Origin: Alphaproteobacteria bacterium | GTDB lineage: Bacteria; Pseudomonadota; Alphaproteobacteria; MPNO01; UBA2964 | Direction of reading: 5' to 3' | Length of the DNA stretch: 43,621 nucleotides | Assembly (NCBI GenBank): GCA_009377375.1 | Contig: WHUE01000023.1 | Span: 1 to 43,621, forward strand | In this document: positions 42,530 to 43,621 of the stretch, piece after piece | Layout: each line of letters starts with the position of its first letter | How positions within the stretch are numbered: the stretch's first letter is position 1 | Translations under genes and position numbers: made by a program | Notes under the pieces: model-generated | Databases searched by the model: none | What the model saw: the letters and a program-made list of their open reading frames with translations, nothing else | Told to the model about the DNA's origin: nothing

Positions 42530-42704
42530 GCCAGCTACCCTTTAATCCGATTACGAAAGCCCTGAAAGGCCGTTGAGAACAGGGCCTCACCGCCCCCCTC
42601 CAGTCAATGCCGGCGTTGTCTACCACGCTTCCCCGCTCCGTTCCACCGGGGTTTCGCATGGCCCGCCGCCTGCCTGCCCGCCCCGCCGAAATGGCGGAAA
42701 CGGG

Positions 42705-43442
42705 CTATATCATCGCCATTCCCCCGTTTACATGCAAGCTCTGACCCGTCACATATCCGGCCTCCTCGCTGGCGAGGAAGACCACGCATCCGGCTACGTC
42801 TTCCGGCGTTCCGAAGCGCCCGGTGGGAATGCGCCCCAGGAGCGCCGCCTTCTGGTCCTCGCCAAGCGATTCGGTCATCGCGGTGGTGATGAAGCCCGGT
42901 GCGACGCAGTTGACGGTGATGCCGCGCGAGCCGACCTCGGCCGCCAGCGCCTTGGTCATGCCCGCGATCCCCGCCTTGGAGGCCGCATAGTTCGCCTGGC
43001 CCGGATTGCCGGTGGACCCGACGACCGAGGTGATCGAGACGATGCGGCCCCAACGCGCCCGCATCATGCCCCGCAGCGCGGCGCGGGTGAGCCGGAACGC
43101 GGCCGTCATGTTGACCGCGATCACCTCGTCCCAGTCCTCGTTCTTCATGCGCATGGCCAGCGTGTCGCGGGTGAGGCCCGCATTGTTGACCAGAATGTCG
43201 ACCGAACCCATCGCCGCCTCGGCCTGCTTCACCAGCGTTTCCGCCGCACCGGCGGCGGCGAGATCGGCCTCCACCGCATGGACGCGGTCGCCCAGCGCGG
43301 CCGCCAGCGCTGACAGCGCGTCCGCCCGGCGCCCGGTCAGCGTCACCGTCGCGCCCCGGGCATGCAGCGACCGGGCGATGGCTCCGCCGATGCCGCCGCT
43401 GGCGCCGGTCACCAGCGCGTTGCGTCCCGTCAGATCGAACAT
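42705..43442 (-). CDS. fabG: 3-oxoacyl-ACP reductase
   Basis: NADPH-dependent reductase in fatty-acid elongation, 245 residues. Cofactor loop VTGASGGIGGAIA (11-23), NNAG at 86-89, and catalytic S139, Y152 and K156 (ITSVVGSTGNPGQANYAASK) are in place. The C-terminal CVVFLASEEAGYVTGQSLHV and NGGMAM are the FabG signature. ATG 43442 begins MFDLTGRNALVTG; a frame running further right is fabD in another frame. It follows fabD by 17 nt. Confidence 0.97.
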   Translation of the reverse strand: MFDLTGRNALVTGASGGIGGAIARSLHARGATVTLTGRRADALSALAAALGDRVHAVEADLAAAGAAETLVKQAEAAMGSVDILVNNAGLTRDTLAMRMKNEDWDEVIAVNMTAAFRLTRAALRGMMRARWGRIVSITSVVGSTGNPGQANYAASKAGIAGMTKALAAEVGSRGITVNCVAPGFITTAMTESLGEDQKAALLGRIPTGRFGTPEDVAGCVVFLASEEAGYVTGQSLHVNGGMAMI

Positions 43443-43459
43443 GTTGCCTCCCGTTGTCT

Positions 43460-43621
43460 TCAGAGCCGGGCCAGAAACGCCTCGACGCCTTCCGGATCGC
43501 CGACGGCGACCGAGCCCAGATCGCGGTCGATGCGCCGAGTCAGGCCGGACAGCACCTTGCCGGCGCCGATCTCCACGATCGTCTCCGCCCCCTGCGCCTT
43601 CATCGCCAGCACGCATTCGCG
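43460..43621 (-). CDS. fabD: Malonyl-CoA-ACP transacylase, C-terminal end (cut by window edge)
   Basis: The last 53 residues of FabD, entering from the right edge and ending at the TGA at 43460. Readable are ECVLAMKAQGAETIVEIGAG and KVLSGLTRRIDRDLGSV, the usual close of the malonyl transferase domain (the E-x-G-x-G-x-V-L-x-G-L pattern). The order fabD-fabG-acpP-fabF is the standard fatty-acid cluster. The active-site serine lies outside the window. Confidence 0.93.
   Translation of the reverse strand, partial: RECVLAMKAQGAETIVEIGAGKVLSGLTRRIDRDLGSVAVGDPEGVEAFLARL

Overview
The window is a GC-rich alphaproteobacterial chromosome segment of 43.6 kb. The evidence is gene content and order: hdaA next to an AI-2E permease, purMN, ndk, holC-pepA, lptFGD-surA-pdxA-rsmA, gmk-yicC and mltG-fabF-acpP-fabG-fabD, plus a tiny aa3-oxidase subunit IV of the alphaproteobacterial type. 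A Rhodospirillales-like member is my inference; the sequence does not name a species. Both ends cut genes: aspS on the left and fabD on the right.

Layout. 1-9.8 kb is housekeeping. aspS (partial) diverges from rnd. A leftward operon runs DUF2066 protein > CDP-alcohol phosphatidyltransferase > AI-2E permease > hdaA, and all three junctions are 4-bp start/stop overlaps. The phosphatidyltransferase looks more like the mitochondrial/eukaryotic type of cardiolipin synthase than like PgsA. purM-purN diverge from this operon, followed by the 42-residue oxidase subunit, ndk (leftward) and an ABC-F ATPase.

9.88-18.70 kb looks like an acquired island. It starts at a 28-nt remnant of the 3' end of an initiator tRNA (T arm, acceptor strand, ACCA) followed by a strong hairpin terminator. 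It ends at a second copy of the tRNA tail core just before holC. Inside are two modules. The first is an iron-uptake cassette: Fur-box-like site, FecI sigma factor, FecR, a TonB receptor with an STN signalling domain, and a PepSY membrane protein. The second is a redox/electrophile-response cassette: HxlR regulator with an N-terminal cysteine, pirin, YcaC-like hydrolase and NADPH-FMN reductase, with a nested dyad between regulator and pirin. No integrase is present, and decayed gene ends lie at the right edge.

18.8-31.6 kb returns to core genes: holC-pepA (leftward), a two-gene membrane glycosyltransferase pair, then the envelope-assembly run lptF-lptG-lptD-surA-pdxA-rsmA (rightward). LptF/G/D deliver LPS to the outer membrane and SurA folds LptD.

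31.6-43.6 kb is mostly leftward: an FAH-family/class II aldolase pair, gmk-yicC, then (rightward) a dihaem cytochrome c and a short-chain dehydrogenase, then (leftward) an MscS channel, a CIO-type cytochrome bd oxidase (cydAB), and the fatty-acid cluster mltG-fabF-acpP-fabG-fabD. The catabolic and respiratory genes appear inserted into an otherwise conserved rsmA/gmk-yicC/mltG-fab neighbourhood.

Several predicted promoters put the -10 box only 7-11 nt before the start codon (rnd, lptF, purM), suggesting leaderless or near-leaderless transcripts. I saw no CRISPR array, rRNA, complete tRNA, insertion sequence or phage gene.
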